Of a stretch of DNA of 64,000 nt, positions 11,770 to 23,356 are shown in pieces (within the stretch, counting starts at the first letter, position 1; each line of letters opens with the position of its first letter). Source of the DNA: Icerya purchasi (Eukaryota > Arthropoda > Insecta > Hemiptera > Monophlebidae); NCBI GenBank assembly GCA_039619475.1, contig CM077115.1, positions 417,268,557-417,332,556 of the forward strand, written 5' to 3'. The notes beneath the pieces are model-generated. The model ran no database searches and was not told where the DNA came from. It was given only the letters and a program-made list of their open reading frames with translations. A program made the position numbers and the translations under genes.

Positions 11770-12740
11770 TTTTTTTTTTTTTTTTCGATTTCAGCCTCTA
11801 TGGACTATGCAAACAACTAAGTTTTCATTTTACATATTTTCCTTTTTCCTTCTTTAACATCTTTCCAGTATTTCTTGAGACCCCTCATCAAGGCATTTTT
11901 ATGGCTTATCGAAAGCGACCTCTTCCGGTTAACTTGTTCTATTTTAAAGATTGACGTCGCAACTGTTTTATGAAATCATTCCCCTTATTAAACACATTTG
12001 TGTTTCAGTAACATCTATTAATTCCATATATCCTTTTCACTTTCATTGAACCATGCTGGTCTTATTTTCTTCGTTTTCATGAATTCATAAATTCTCTTGG
12101 TTAACCTGTCCTCTTGCATTCTGGTAATATGCCCGTAAAATAATAATCTTCTTTTCCTTATTGATACGGACAATTGTTCAATTTTACTATATAGTTTGTC
12201 GTTCGAAACCCATTTGAACTGTCCATCATTCCATTTAACTCCTATAATCTTTCTCAGGATTCTCCGTTCCCTTATTTTTAATTTATTTGTTAATATTTTC
12301 TTGTTTAGATTTAACGTTTCTGATGCATATAACCCTTCTGGTTTTACAACTGTAGCATAGTGTCTTAGTTTTGCTCCTATGCTCATTGCTTTTTTATCGT
12401 AGAAATTTTGCACCAAGTGATATGCCCGACCTAATACACATATTCTACTATTCATTGCTTCTTCTTCTAGTCCATTTTGTTGTATAAATTCCCCTAGATA
12501 TTTGAACTTTTTAATTCGCGTTATTTTCCCGGCACATGTATTAAAATAACCTGGGCTATTTTTAATATTTGTCGTGTACTTGGTTTTTACACATTCCGAG
12601 ACTTTTATTAGTTGGTTGATCTTATTCGTCGCTGACGTTAAATCATTAGCAAAGAGATAGTTAAATTATCTGCGAACGCCAAACAGTCGACATATACTCC
12701 TTTATTCTTAGTACCAAGTCTTTTACTTAGTCCTCTTTAT
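11770..12740 (-). mobile_element. RTE-type LINE, 5'-truncated 3' end
   Basis: On the minus strand the sequence runs from the reverse-transcriptase active-site region to a poly(A) tail (the T-run 11,770-11,785 on the plus strand). The 3' flank between the coding end and the tail is about 230 bp. No target duplication was found. The protein type is that of LINEs often annotated in insects next to a 'craniofacial development protein 2-like' endonuclease. The endonuclease fragment at 33.5 kb could belong to the same family. Confidence 0.6.
12018..12725 (-). pseudogene. LINE reverse transcriptase C-terminus
   Basis: Upstream of the longest open piece (145 codons, 12,018-12,455) an FADN box, matching the YADD catalytic motif with a lost second Asp, lies near 12,660-12,680. 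It is followed by KFKYLGEFIQ near 12,500. The open piece itself has LYASETLNL, ERRILRKIIGVKW and RKRRLLFYGHITRMQ, the usual thumb and C-terminal signature of RTE-like LINE polymerases. There is no RNase H. It is broken by a frameshift between the palm and the thumb. The enzyme would copy LINE RNA into DNA at the nicked target. Confidence 0.65.
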
Positions 12741-15051
12741 TCGATCTTCGCTGCTAAGAAGTTGACAGCTATCTCTTCCGGCCGCTATTATTTACTCTAA
12801 TTATCTGTTACTTTCGATTCAACCGGTGATCTCCATTTCCTTATTCTCATTTCTGTGACTTTACATAACTTAATTATTTCGCCCTCTTCTCGTTTCTCGT
12901 ATTTTTGTTGTTCCTTTTTAACCGAGCATCATTAAAAGTAACGATTTGGCCGATTCTTTATATCGAGTCGCTCCGCTTTTTCGCCGTTTTTCACTTAAAC
13001 AAATTTCCTACTTAAGTCTCCTCTCGTAGCCCTAAATAAAAAATTCCACATCGAACTTTGGTCGTCGGATGTTTCTTTTTCAATAGCATCGCTGTTCCTT
13101 TTATCTGTTCTCATTCGAAACTTGATGTCTTTCACTTCGTCGCTCTTTTATTGTCTTTGGTTGTCTTCATTATTTCTGCCATTTCTGCCTCTTTCCCTAT
13201 TGCTACACATGCACAGCCATTTGCGACGCTGACATTTATTTTCCGCGTGTTCCTTTCTTCCTGCCACTTATTCTTGCACCCTCCGTATTAAAATCGAATT
13301 AACTGTTCTTTTCTGCGTCACTGATTCCAAATGAATTGACGAGCGAAAAAAAATATATAATTTCGTACTTTGTAACAATTTTCAAACTTTCGGCCCTTCT
13401 GCTGGTTCCGATTTTATATTTGCCGGTGTTACTTTAAGAATGGCACAATTCGTAATTTTGGAAAGTTTTATTTTTCCATTTATATTTGTTAGATTATATT
13501 TTGTATCGTCGTTTATTTTTTTCTTCAGTCGCCTCCCGCAACTAAAAAACTTTTTTTTTATTTTACGCATAGGAAAACCCGAACGAGTATTAGGGTAAAA
13601 AAAGGAAAAAATAAAAAAAAAAACAGCGGAATTATATTACAGAAAAAACCACGACAAAGCCGCAAATATCCATTTTCTCTCCAAGAAATTTCATTTGCAG
13701 CGGCCTCTTCCTTTTTTTTTTTTTGCTTTTTTTTATTAATCTTAACACACTTTCTATTTTTCTACTGAACGAGGCAAAAACGATCGGACATACAGATGAA
13801 ATCGCGATATTGCAATTTGTAAGCATAATTATAAATGCTAAACTGCATTTAACGGTCATCTTAAGCTATATTTTTACATACACAAACCGAAGATAATCCT
13901 TGACGTTTAATAAAAAAGATAAAATAAGTGCCAGCTTTTGGAATACATAATCTTGTATTACCCTAAGAAACGCAAATTATTTGAAACCGAATGTTTTTCG
14001 TTTATTATATGACGCTGCAAGTTAAATTTTTTAAAAATCGCATGCAGCACACAGCGCATTCAAATAAATTCTTCACTGCAATTTTTTTAAAAAATAACTG
14101 CAGTAATTATAATAAAGTAAATTATATAATAAATTTGTAATAAAATAATTATGTTTATTGACATATTATGTCACTTTTAATGCATCAGCTTTTTTTTTTT
14201 TAACGTTTGTTATTAATACTAGATTCGAAAAATGCAGTTTGTTTTGTGTCCAGAACTATGTTAAAATTTTAATTGGAAAAAGAAATTTTATTAAAATTTA
14301 ATGTTATATGTAAGGAAAACATTGATTTCCTTTTTTAATAAATAATTATTCTCTCAAATTGCAACATCACAATTACCTCTGAATGCCCGATCGTTTTCGG
14401 ATTAGCCTCAACGAGTGTTTTTTTTGTACTTTTTATATCCGAGAATCATCTTTATTACAGGTCGCCGCTTCCCTGGTCATTGATGTACATTTTTCCTTCT
14501 CTCATTGATACTTTGCTCTGATACCTACATTATCCGCTACATATTTTCAGGCGACTCCTAGATGTCTTTTTTGAATGTGGCTCAATTTTTTTCTTTTTTC
14601 GAATGCTTTAATTTTTCAATTGTTGCATCCGTAAAGTAAGCGGCGAAAGAAATAAGGGACTAATTCCGTTACTAATTTAAACGTTTTAGAATGACTTTGA
14701 AACCAATGCACGGAGTAAACACCTACCCTCTGCCAATCTTTATACTACAGCAACGTAAAACTTGATTCAAGATGAATTTGGTTTTCCCATATTGTAATTT
14801 CCAATGAACTATCATGCTGGACTTTGTGTGAATCACGCTCGTATGACTACTTAACAAAATTTTAAGTTACGAACCTTTGCTCAGACTGATATTCACTATA
14901 AAAACTGGAAGACACAGGTTCCAGGCAAACGGTGTTTTCAAGTATATTTTCTTGATTGTATTTGAAATTGTTTTTTTTTTTCTTTTAAAAATAGTCACAC
15001 GGTATAGGTTCCGTGTTAAAAAAAAAAAAAAAGAAGTTAAAATGATAACAA
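12741..15051. other. No recognised gene
   Basis: The stretch is AT-rich with homopolymer runs. Short frames at 13,058-13,291 (+), 13,382-13,570 (-) and 13,632-13,859 (-) have low-complexity composition and no recognisable motif. Confidence 0.4.
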
Positions 15052-15142
15052 TAAAATGAAAGTATTTTATTTATTCTTTTTAAATGGGTTCGTCAACATG
15101 GACATTGGCCCAAAAACAGCGGAACAGAGAGAAAAGAGAGAC

Positions 15143-15360
15143 TCAGATCCTTACACGACCAGAGATAGCCGACAGAAAGGAACCAAGAGCTAGAATAACC
15201 GGAGGAGAAGGAAGGGAGAAAATGAATGAAGCACAGTATGGAGCGGGAATACCGGTTTGTAAGAGGAAGGAATAAAAAGAAGCTTGTTCAATTGAAAGCG
15301 ACGAACAACTGAACATTATATGATCAGGATTAGAAATACATTGATCGCCAGGAGGGTGCA
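15143..15360 (-). pseudogene. Family A ORF2 C-terminus (sense segment)
   Basis: The frame reads C.SNPDHIMFSCSSLS and continues to SAISGRVRI and a stop at 15,143. It matches the CxC..NH...C zinc region and the ISDRLVI end of the 51.6-kb copy. About 60 bp of 3' UTR separate it from the A-rich tail. It is the direct continuation of the inverted plus-strand piece. Confidence 0.8.
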
Positions 15361-16373
15361 ATGGACATCATTCCTCCCCTTTTCCTTCGACTCTGCTTCT
15401 TGGGTTATCGTTTCCTCATCAAACGGTTGCCTATTTCCTCTTGCTCTCTCATTCCTTCTTATTCCTTCATATTGCGTTTCTGGCGCTTTTCTGCTAACAA
15501 GACTCCTATTCTATCGCTTATCGCTGGCCATCTTATACAGTTTTCTCCGTATATCTACTCTTACGATAAACTCCCTTATTTCTCCTTCAATTTTTCCTCT
15601 CTGCTTCATCCTATTAACTGCTTTTATTCACCTGTTCCTCCCAAACCTCTTCTTCGTCACGTTGTCAGATCAGAATTCCAACGGAATCTTAACTCTTTTT
15701 TCCCCAACCATTTTTTGATCTTCACTGATGGCTCCAAGGGACCCAATGGTGTTGGTGCAGCTTTCTTCTGTCCTTCTCTCAATTACTTCAAGTCCTTTAA
15801 ACTTCCCTCCTTTTGTTCAATCTTTTATGCTGAGTCTTCTGCTATTCTGCGTGCCCTTCTTTTTATCAAAACTTTACCGGCTTCTCGCAATCTCCTTATC
15901 CTGTCGGATGCTCAAAGCGTGCTGCAGACTATCACATCTCCTCTCCCTTCTCACTTAACCGACTGCATCATTCTCCTTATTCGTTCCTTAATTCACGATC
16001 TTTTCCTTTCCCACTTTATCCAAACGGATTTCCTTTGGATTCCTGGCCATTCCGGAATCGAGGGTAATGAGTTAGTTGACTCATTCGCTCGATTATCTTC
16101 CTCTTCTGGTAGGTTTCTTCCTGCCTCCTCAGCTTCTAATATTACCCTTCTGTCTGCAGCTGCTCATTCCAAACTGTGGTCTGACTCCTACGTTTCCTCA
16201 TTCTCCAACCCGAACTCCTTTTTCTTGTCTATCCAACCTTCCCTTCCACGCTTTCCATGGTTTATTAACTTTCCTTCTATTCGCCGTTCCAATCTCTCTG
16301 CGATTTTCCGCTTGCGTTTTGGGCATAGTTTGCTCCCTTCCCATTGTTCCGTTATTCTCTCGTGCCTTCTCCT
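15361..16373 (+). pseudogene. Family A ORF2: RNase H part (inverted segment)
   Basis: The frame is open for about 337 codons. It begins in the post-RT region (LGYRFLIKRL near 15,400). The RNase H domain follows: IFTDGSKG near 15,718, FYAESSAILRALLF, LILSDAQSVLQTI, and WIPGHSGIEGNELVDSFAR near 16,036-16,090, so all catalytic acidic positions and the GHSGIEGNE box are visible. RNase H would remove the RNA strand after first-strand synthesis. The piece lacks its start, endonuclease and polymerase. The last few codons before 16,389 come from the target duplication. It is better preserved here than the same region in the 52-kb copy. Confidence 0.85.
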
Positions 16374-16387
16374 TAAAATGAAAGTAT

Positions 16388-19300
16388 AAAATACTAGTAA
16401 AAGTTTTTATATTTCTTTGGGGAAATGGGCGCAAATCAAATCAAAAAACAAGTGGAATGTACTACCTCATGTAGGTCAACTTTTCGCTTATATTTATTAA
16501 AACGGATTCAGTGTTTTGAACAATATCTCATTTAAATTAAATATTTTGGGAATTTTTATTTAATTTCGAAATCTATCATATATATATATATATATATATA
16601 TAGGTAAAAAAAAAATCTTCTGAGTTGCAGCAGTCGGTCAGAATTAACGAGATGCTGGTTCAGCTGAAGCCGAAATTCCCATGTATGATTAATGCGTGCA
16701 GAGGTAGAGGTCCGCTATTTATGGGCATGGCTGGCAATGCAAGTGTCTAGAGTTCACAGCGAGCTCATATCAAGTGGTACTGAGCAGAAAGGAGTAAATG
16801 TGAATACTTCGGTAGTTTTACCGTTATATCTGGAATGGGGGAATTATCTTTGCCATAAGTTGATAACGTGTTATAATTAATTTAAGTTTAACCGCGTCAT
16901 CGTTTTCGATTCAGGCCATGTTGTACATTTAAACTGATTTCGCACGATTTCTAGCCACAGACTTAGCCGGTGATTTCGAAATACACATGATTTTATATGT
17001 TTTATTTTTTCTTTATTTGAGAAATTTTTTTTTTATCTACGCAAAATAATAACACTCCAGACTGTGTCCGTGTGAGATCCGTTCGGGCAATTTCTATCTG
17101 AGGCGAGTCTTTAGATCAGATAACACTTCATTTAAATCAAGCGTTATATTAAAATTTTTGTTTTTTTTCTGCACCGTAAGGTGTGCTGGCGCCCAAACTT
17201 ACTATTAAAATTATAAAAAAAGGGGATAAAACATCGTAAATGTCGTAACAAATCGGAAAAATTTATGACTATACATATATATGTATACGTATTTATTTAG
17301 TAATTTATTTATTAACATAATTATTACATATTATACAGCTGGGGCAACTTATAAAACATTTTTTTGCAGATAGCAATGTACGTAATCTTTTCTTTGTTTT
17401 TTGTTCTCCACAAAGAAACAATTTCAAAATTTTTCATTATGAACTTTTCCTTGATACATGGCAGTGCCCTAGTTGATTAGTTATAATAATGCTTCTTAGT
17501 GGAACTCTGATCGCGCCACTGAAGGGACTGAAAATCATCATCATCCATATGTTGTCCATAGCAGGCGAGCCCAAACAAATTTAAAAAAAATATCAAATGC
17601 TTTTGACATACGCGAAAGCAAAAAAATAACTGACCGCTAAGTGCCCGTCTATTCCATTTCCATCTCACTAAAACGGGCAAAACTCAGCTGATTTGATCCA
17701 GTGAATTGATGCAACTCTGACCAGGTCTCAAATAGACCACCCTATTCTATGAAATATTATTACGCTACTAAGATCGATTTCTTTTCTGTACTCTCTTTAT
17801 GTTTTCTTTGTTATTCTCATTAGGTTCTCTCCCTTCGGGCAGTAAAAACTATTGCACACTAATATTTTATCTGAACAAACTCAACTCATATAATGATAAT
17901 TTTTGACATTTTCATTGTATAAAGGTGTGATTCAAACCGAGTTTCATTCAAATAAAATACCGCTACTTAATCAACTATCCTATAAGGTTAATGGCGAGCC
18001 TGTTGTACCTAACATGCGAAAGACTATAATAAAAAACTGATAATTAATCGCCATTTAATAAAAAAATTACAGTAAAACAACAAATTACGTGTATATATAT
18101 ATATATGTATATTAGTAACGAATACTAAGGAAAAAGCCGATTCTTCGACCGAACTTCGCATTGAAAAAAGCTTCTACATGCGAATTTATTCGTTCTACGT
18201 GTTCGGTTTAGAAGGAGATAAAACGTTTTTTAATTAATTTTAAGTAACAAAGCATTCACTGTCGACCAATCTAGAACGCTTAAAACAGTTTCCCAGCGAG
18301 CATTTGCCAGTTTCGGTTGTCTGACTTTGCAAAAGTATACGTTTGCTGTGTGCTATTTTTTATCCATTAATGAAATTAAAAAAGGTCTGTTCATTTTTTA
18401 TCCAAAAGCGATTTACATTCCTCCATAACAAAGCGCAGAACAATACAACTGTCTCTCCAGTAATGAATAATTTGAACGCTGAGTGGGACATTTTCATATA
18501 CGCGGATTACATAAATAAATATATAAATATATATATATGTATGTATGTGTTCCAATGTTTAAGATTTATTTTTAAGAAAAGTGTCCGAACAATAATTTTA
18601 ACTTCATAACAAACGTCTTGAATATTGTAAAAATGAATCGATATCCTTTTAATAACGTAAAAAAAAAAAAAGTACAAATATAATTAAATTTTAAATAACC
18701 TGATTATCGAAATTTAAAAAAAAAGAAATAGGGCGGTTCATAGCGATTATGAGATATTGTTAGATGAGAAAATGAATGTTATTATTTCGTTTAGACATGA
18801 CTTGGAAAAAGATCCGAATTTGTACTGAAAATAGGTAATAGTGGATTATCGAGGTATTTCGCGGAGTCAGGCAAGAGTGCATACTGCTTTCTAGTTTTTT
18901 ACCTACATAGAATGAGCTGATATATGAACAAGTTTTAATTAAGCGGCAATTGTAAGAAACGGATTAATTATTAATGACATTACGGATGCAGCAGATAATC
19001 ATAATTAAGTTGATCCAAGAATGAATTTGAATAAATGAGAAAGTAATATAAAAAATTGTTAAATAAATTAATGTTCTTAATCATAATTTAGAAAGAATAC
19101 TGCTCGCATCTTGCCATTTAGGTCTAGAACACAAGATAAAAAAAAAAAAATTATGACACAAATGAGCGTATTAAAAAGAAAAAACCTATTTGTAACCTGG
19201 CTTATTAAAGCATATAGAATAATCTCAGCTATACGTCTGGTATTGTGCCCATTGAATAAGAGTTGCAAAAATAAATAAATATGTTTTTAATTAAAGATAA

Positions 19301-19960
19301 GGTTGAAATCAATTACAATTTCAATAACGTTATGTACAGAGACTTCCTTGTTACATTTTTAAAAATCAAGCGTTAAATGTAATTAAAGTAATTTTAAATG
19401 AATATTACATGAACAAATATCAAAATATATGGAACCGCTATAAACCTTCCAAATATCACAGATAGAATAAATAATAAAGACTTGGTGGCGAATTCATTTA
19501 ACGTACTGATAGGGTACATTTATATCTGTTTAAAATTACAGATACCGAAAATTGCAATAAAAACGTAACTTTCTCTAGATAACATTAAGCACATATTAAA
19601 CGGATGTAACCCCACAATAATAAGATATTCAATAATTTATACACTACAGAATTGGTTACAAATATTTTTTAAGAGTTTAATGAATTCATCATGAAAAAAA
19701 TTGTATATCACAAAAAAAAAAAATTCAATCAATGTATGTATTATTCCTAAAAGGTGTCTTTTTGTGGCAGTGCCCCATATCTTCTTTAATTCTTTATCAA
19801 AATTAATGAATCAAACGTCATTTTAAAGCTTATGTTCCTCGCTATTGATGAAAAATAGTCATATTTTTTAAAGTTAATGTTTTCATAAAAAAAAATTAAT
19901 TAAACAAATTTAATGTTAATCCTAACATTCTATTAACTAAATAATTCTTATAAATTATTA
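16388..19960. other. AT-rich DNA, no gene recognised
   Basis: This stretch contains an (AT)n run at about 16,579-16,602, several short (AT)n runs near 17,275, 18,095 and 18,530, and poly-A and poly-T tracts. Open frames are short and low in complexity. Nothing resembling a transposon end or RNA gene was found. Confidence 0.4.
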
Positions 19961-20268
19961 GTAAGCTGCGTAATAATAAACAGCAAATAGTATAATAACA
20001 TGGAAATAAGTAAAGCAAAGTCTTTATTACAATACATTACAGCGCAAGTGTTATCTATCAACTAAATAATATAGTAAATAAATAAATATAGTAAATAAAT
20101 AAATATAGTAAATTAAATAAATATATAAATTAAATCAACTTTTATTCGTAAATCAGTGCAATGAATTAAATCAGGTAATTACTTTTGCATCACCCGTAAA
20201 CGTTAAATAGACATTAATTTCTATCTTCCGTATTTCAGGTCATTGTTATAAATTCTTATAAATTATTA
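19961..20268 (+). repeat. Degenerate direct copy of the left unit
   Basis: It shares GGAAATAAGTAAAGCAAAG (near 20,001-20,019) and the block from ACCCGTAAACGTTAAATAGA (near 20,193) to AAATTATTA with the next unit. A TAAA-rich expansion of roughly 130 bp (about 20,050-20,180) splits it. It abuts the next unit directly, so the two form a tandem pair. Confidence 0.65.
20064..20135. repeat. AT-rich tandem repeat
   Basis: About three to four copies of an 18-bp unit like ATATAGTAAATAAATAA. It lies inside the degenerate direct copy of the Helitron-like leader. Confidence 0.75.
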
Positions 20269-20484
20269 CTAGCTGACCCGTGCGAATATTTCGCATAATA
20301 TCGTAATTAATAGTATAATAATGTGGAAATAAGTAAAGCAAAGTCTTTATTAATAAATTCATTTCACCCGTAAATGTTAAATAGACATTAATTTCTACCT
20401 TTTGTATTTCAGGTCATTGTTATAAATTCTTATAAATTATTATTATAAACTCACGTATAATGCCAAAGGACACACGACCGGTAG
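20269..20484 (+). repeat. Left arm of 215-bp inverted repeat
   Basis: The arm runs from CTAGCTGACCCG to ACCGGTAG and is more than 90 percent identical by eye to the reverse complement of 20,959-21,172. It includes the first codons (ATGCCAAAGGAC) of the gene whose better copy starts at 20,981 on the minus strand. The repeat is therefore a duplicated 5' UTR plus gene start. Confidence 0.85.
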
Positions 20485-20499
20485 TTTCCAGTATAGACG

Positions 20500-20981
20500 T
20501 CATTTTGCTCTATATGGTTTTGAAATTGTTCACAAACTTTAATGGGCTCTAACTCACAATCTTTCCTCTGTAGCAACATATGTACCATGAATTGTTAATA
20601 AACTCGTCTGCGAATAATTTTGCAGTGCAGTGTGCGCATTTTTTGTCCATATCACCAACACTATGTGTTTGCACTTCATTATATTTAGGAAAAAGACGAG
20701 CAGAACAATATGTTTTCGGAAGATTATACAATTGCCTTTTTTAGCACTAATATGTTGATGGAGGTTAAGTAGGTAAGACGATGACACAAAGTTGTTATGT
20801 TTGCTTGAATCTGTCTTGCCTGCGATTGCGCTGATTTTCTCTTTTTTATCTGAAGTTGAACTTGTCTTTCTTCATCACTTCTGGAATTTCTCTTTCTGCG
20901 ATCTGTGATAGGTTCTAATGGTGTCGTACAGCCTCTGGTTCGAGGTTTTCCTCTTGATCTACCGGTTATGTCCTTCGGCAT
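20500..20981 (-). pseudogene. Helitron polyprotein N-terminal fragment
   Basis: The start is the ATG at 20,981 inside the right repeat arm. The first 85 codons are basic and Gln/Arg-rich (RRKRNSRSDEERQVQLQIKK). After a frameshift near 20,730, a second frame gives HSVGDMDKKCAHCTAKLF and a WYICCYRGKI block. This C-x2-C plus CC.. GK arrangement after VGDM resembles the N-terminal zinc region of insect Helitron proteins. The frame then closes near 20,549. Rep and helicase domains are missing. The assignment is by motif memory and is moderate. Confidence 0.5.
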
Positions 20982-21172
20982 TATGCATGAGTTTATAACA
21001 ATAATTTATAAGAATTTATAACAATGACCTGAAATACAGAAGATAGAGATTAATGTCTATTTAACATTTACGGGTAAAGTAAATTTATTATTAAAGACTT
21101 TGCTTTACTTATTTCCACATTATTATACTATTAATTACGATATTATGCGAAATATTCGTACGGGTCAGCTAG
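20959..21172 (-). repeat. Right arm of 215-bp inverted repeat
   Basis: This is the mirror of the left arm, reading on the minus strand from CTAGCTGACCCG (21,172-21,161) through the leader to ATGCCGAAGGAC at 20,981. It carries the leader and start of the minus-strand gene fragment. Confidence 0.85.
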
Positions 21173-22122
21173 TTATATAATATTATGAAATAATTAAAGT
21201 TAAAACTAGTATATTAAGCGTTATAAAAATATCAATTTAATATGACTGTAAAATGGGATTACGGAAAATCAGAAACTTAATCGGATAGTGCCCGCAATAA
21301 ACATTATAGGAAGAATTGCGAATTAAATAAATGAACAACCCTAGCCAAATTTATTTGGATTAGGGGGAGGGAGGAAGTATCAGATGAAGAATGAGAATCT
21401 TGCAACACGTCTTCCATAATTCGCCTCCGCTTTAATCACAGTCTGCTTCCTGCCTCCCTCTTTCGTTTTAATATTGTTCAGTCTCCCTTGTGTCCCTTCC
21501 ATCTTCCTATCTTAAATTTGACCTGCGATCCAAATCAAACGAGCAGTCCTTTATTCTAATTTGCTTGACCTTGGCCTCCGGACTCCTTACTAAATTCTTG
21601 CTCTTTCTTCTACTTCTGTTGTTCTTGTATTGGCTACCTTAATTTCTTCTGTTTCTAATCGCTTCCGGATATAACTTACAAATCCCCCTACGTTTCATCA
21701 TTCTGTTAGCGTTTTGTGTTAATGTCCTGTGTTGACGCGCCCAAGAGGAAAAAACACGTTGTGTATGATAACGAATTCTACGAAACCAGTCAAACGCGTT
21801 TATATCATGTTTCGGCAAAACTGAAGGCCACACAGCAAGTGACGCATAGATAATAAGGTTCCAAGGGGAATTTTGTACAATCATACTCACGATTTCCACG
21901 TAATTCCAAATCGGTAATTTTCCTTTCACTTTCATTTTTCATAGTGGGCTTTTACGAAACGTTTAATCTTTGCCGTAAAAGCGAAAATGAAGTAACGACT
22001 CGAAAAGCGACTATAAATGGATGTCTGCGAGGTTTTAATATTGCTGTACGTTTGAACGAATTTCATAAGCAATGAAAAAAACACGGAATTTAAACGGATG
22101 ATATTAAGAATACACATGTTTT
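21173..22122. other. No recognised gene
   Basis: Short frames only. A minus-strand frame at 21,639-21,935 (98 codons) has no recognised motif. The first 12-bp target duplication of the next element starts at 22,123. Confidence 0.4.
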
Positions 22123-22140
22123 AACTTAATTTTTTTAACA

Positions 22141-22978
22141 AAATGTGGGGAGTGTAACGCTGAGCATGCTAAAGAATCCACCGTCTCGTTACCATCAATA
22201 CCTGCATGACTTGGAACCCAAAGAAGGTCGATGAAAATGGAATGGGAAAGGGAAAGACTATAGATGAGAGACGGTATACGGAAAACAATAAAATCGAGGG
22301 AATATGGAGGAACGGGAGAGGATATAGCTTGAAGAGCACTCTTGGAGTCTGAAATGATTAGGAATCGATCAGAGGGTCGAGTTGAGGGAACAAATATAAT
22401 GGCTCGAAGAATGGCATAAAGTTCTGCGGAAAAGATTGAGCAAAAAGCCGGCAGCCTGCAGGATTGAGCGGAATTACTGGCTAGGGAGAAAAAGGAAGCA
22501 GCTACTCCCTCTGAACTTTTGGAACCATCAGTAAATATTAAGGAATGAAGAGGAAATGAGGAATTAATAAGAAAATTAAATTCTTGATTGGCAGCTGCGG
22601 AGCCCGAAGTTTTAGATGATGAAAGGAGCGAAGAGAGTTTTGGACAAACCCGAAGAAGTTAAACGTAAAATGAGGAAGTTTACTTAGTAAAGGAGGGAAT
22701 TTGTCTAAACGATGAGAAACAAAGACTAAGATAGGAGATTTATTAGGAGAGAAGCGCCATTTATGAAAGATAAAGAGGTATGAGAGACGGATCTTAGGAA
22801 AGTATTTTTACAAGGAAACTGTATCCTAAATGTCATCGGCGGATGAACATCGGTTGGACATTAGATTCAGCAAGAATAGCTGGAATAGAATTGGGCGCCC
22901 TTAAGCAAAAACGAAGAACCAAATTTTTTTGGGAGAATCCAATCTGGAGAGGAGAGATTTGGAGGCATTGTTCTGGTC
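22141..22978 (-). pseudogene. Copy B ORF2: RT end and RNase H (inverted)
   Basis: The minus strand, read from 22,978 downward, gives the post-RT region (PAILAESNVQP..IRR near 22,850-22,890). A degraded RNase H domain follows, ending with HAGIDGNETVDSLACSA near 22,160-22,200. Many stops and shifts show that it is older than the copy at 15-16 kb. The junction with the sense part at about 22,979 joins the 5'-most point of this piece, as twin priming predicts. Confidence 0.75.
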
Positions 22979-23356
22979 ACAACATACTTCCCCTCTCCAA
23001 AAGAATACATGTCAGACTTTGGTCGTACGTGTACCCATGCTCCTTTTCCAATCCTAACTCATTTTACTATTCAGCCTAGACCCGCTTCCTGTTCTTGGTT
23101 CTATCATTTTCCTACTCTTAAACGTTTTTTCATTATTGCTATCTGCCGTCTGCGGTTCAATCATACTTTGCTCTCTTCCTCGCGTTTTGCTCTTTCCCCG
23201 TCCTCTTATTGTCCTTTTCACTCTGGCGACTGTTCTTTCGTTTGTGATCCTGATCACGTGCTGTTTGAATGTTCCAGTCTTTCCTCCGAACGCAATATCC
23301 TGTACGCTCAACTATTAAAGCTGAATTTTCCTGCTTCATATAATGCTTCCTATATC

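Larger units (their letters stand above)
15066..16373 (-). mobile_element. Family A copy with 5' inversion (twin-primed)
   Basis: The insert is bounded by a perfect 14-bp duplication TAAAATGAAAGTAT at 15,052-15,065 and 16,374-16,387. On the minus strand it ends in an A-rich tail (15,066-15,082) after the true C-terminus of ORF2. The outer part (15,361-16,373) is inverted and reads on the plus strand. The two parts are adjacent pieces of ORF2: the inverted part stops after the RNase H and its following region, and the sense part starts a few residues later at the zinc motif. That is the structure expected from twin priming during target-primed reverse transcription. Confidence 0.9.
19961..21172 (-). 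mobile_element. Helitron-like element with inverted 5' ends
   Basis: A unit starting CTAGCTGACCCG occurs three times: twice in direct orientation (a degenerate copy 19,961-20,268 and a clear copy from 20,269) and once inverted (ending 21,172). Between the clear inverted pair lies a minus-strand gene fragment like the N-terminus of a Helitron Rep/helicase polyprotein. Helitrons do not normally carry long terminal inverted repeats, so this is either a Helentron-type element or an inverted duplication of a 5' end. The 3' end of a Helitron, a helicase and Rep motifs are absent. Confidence 0.55.
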
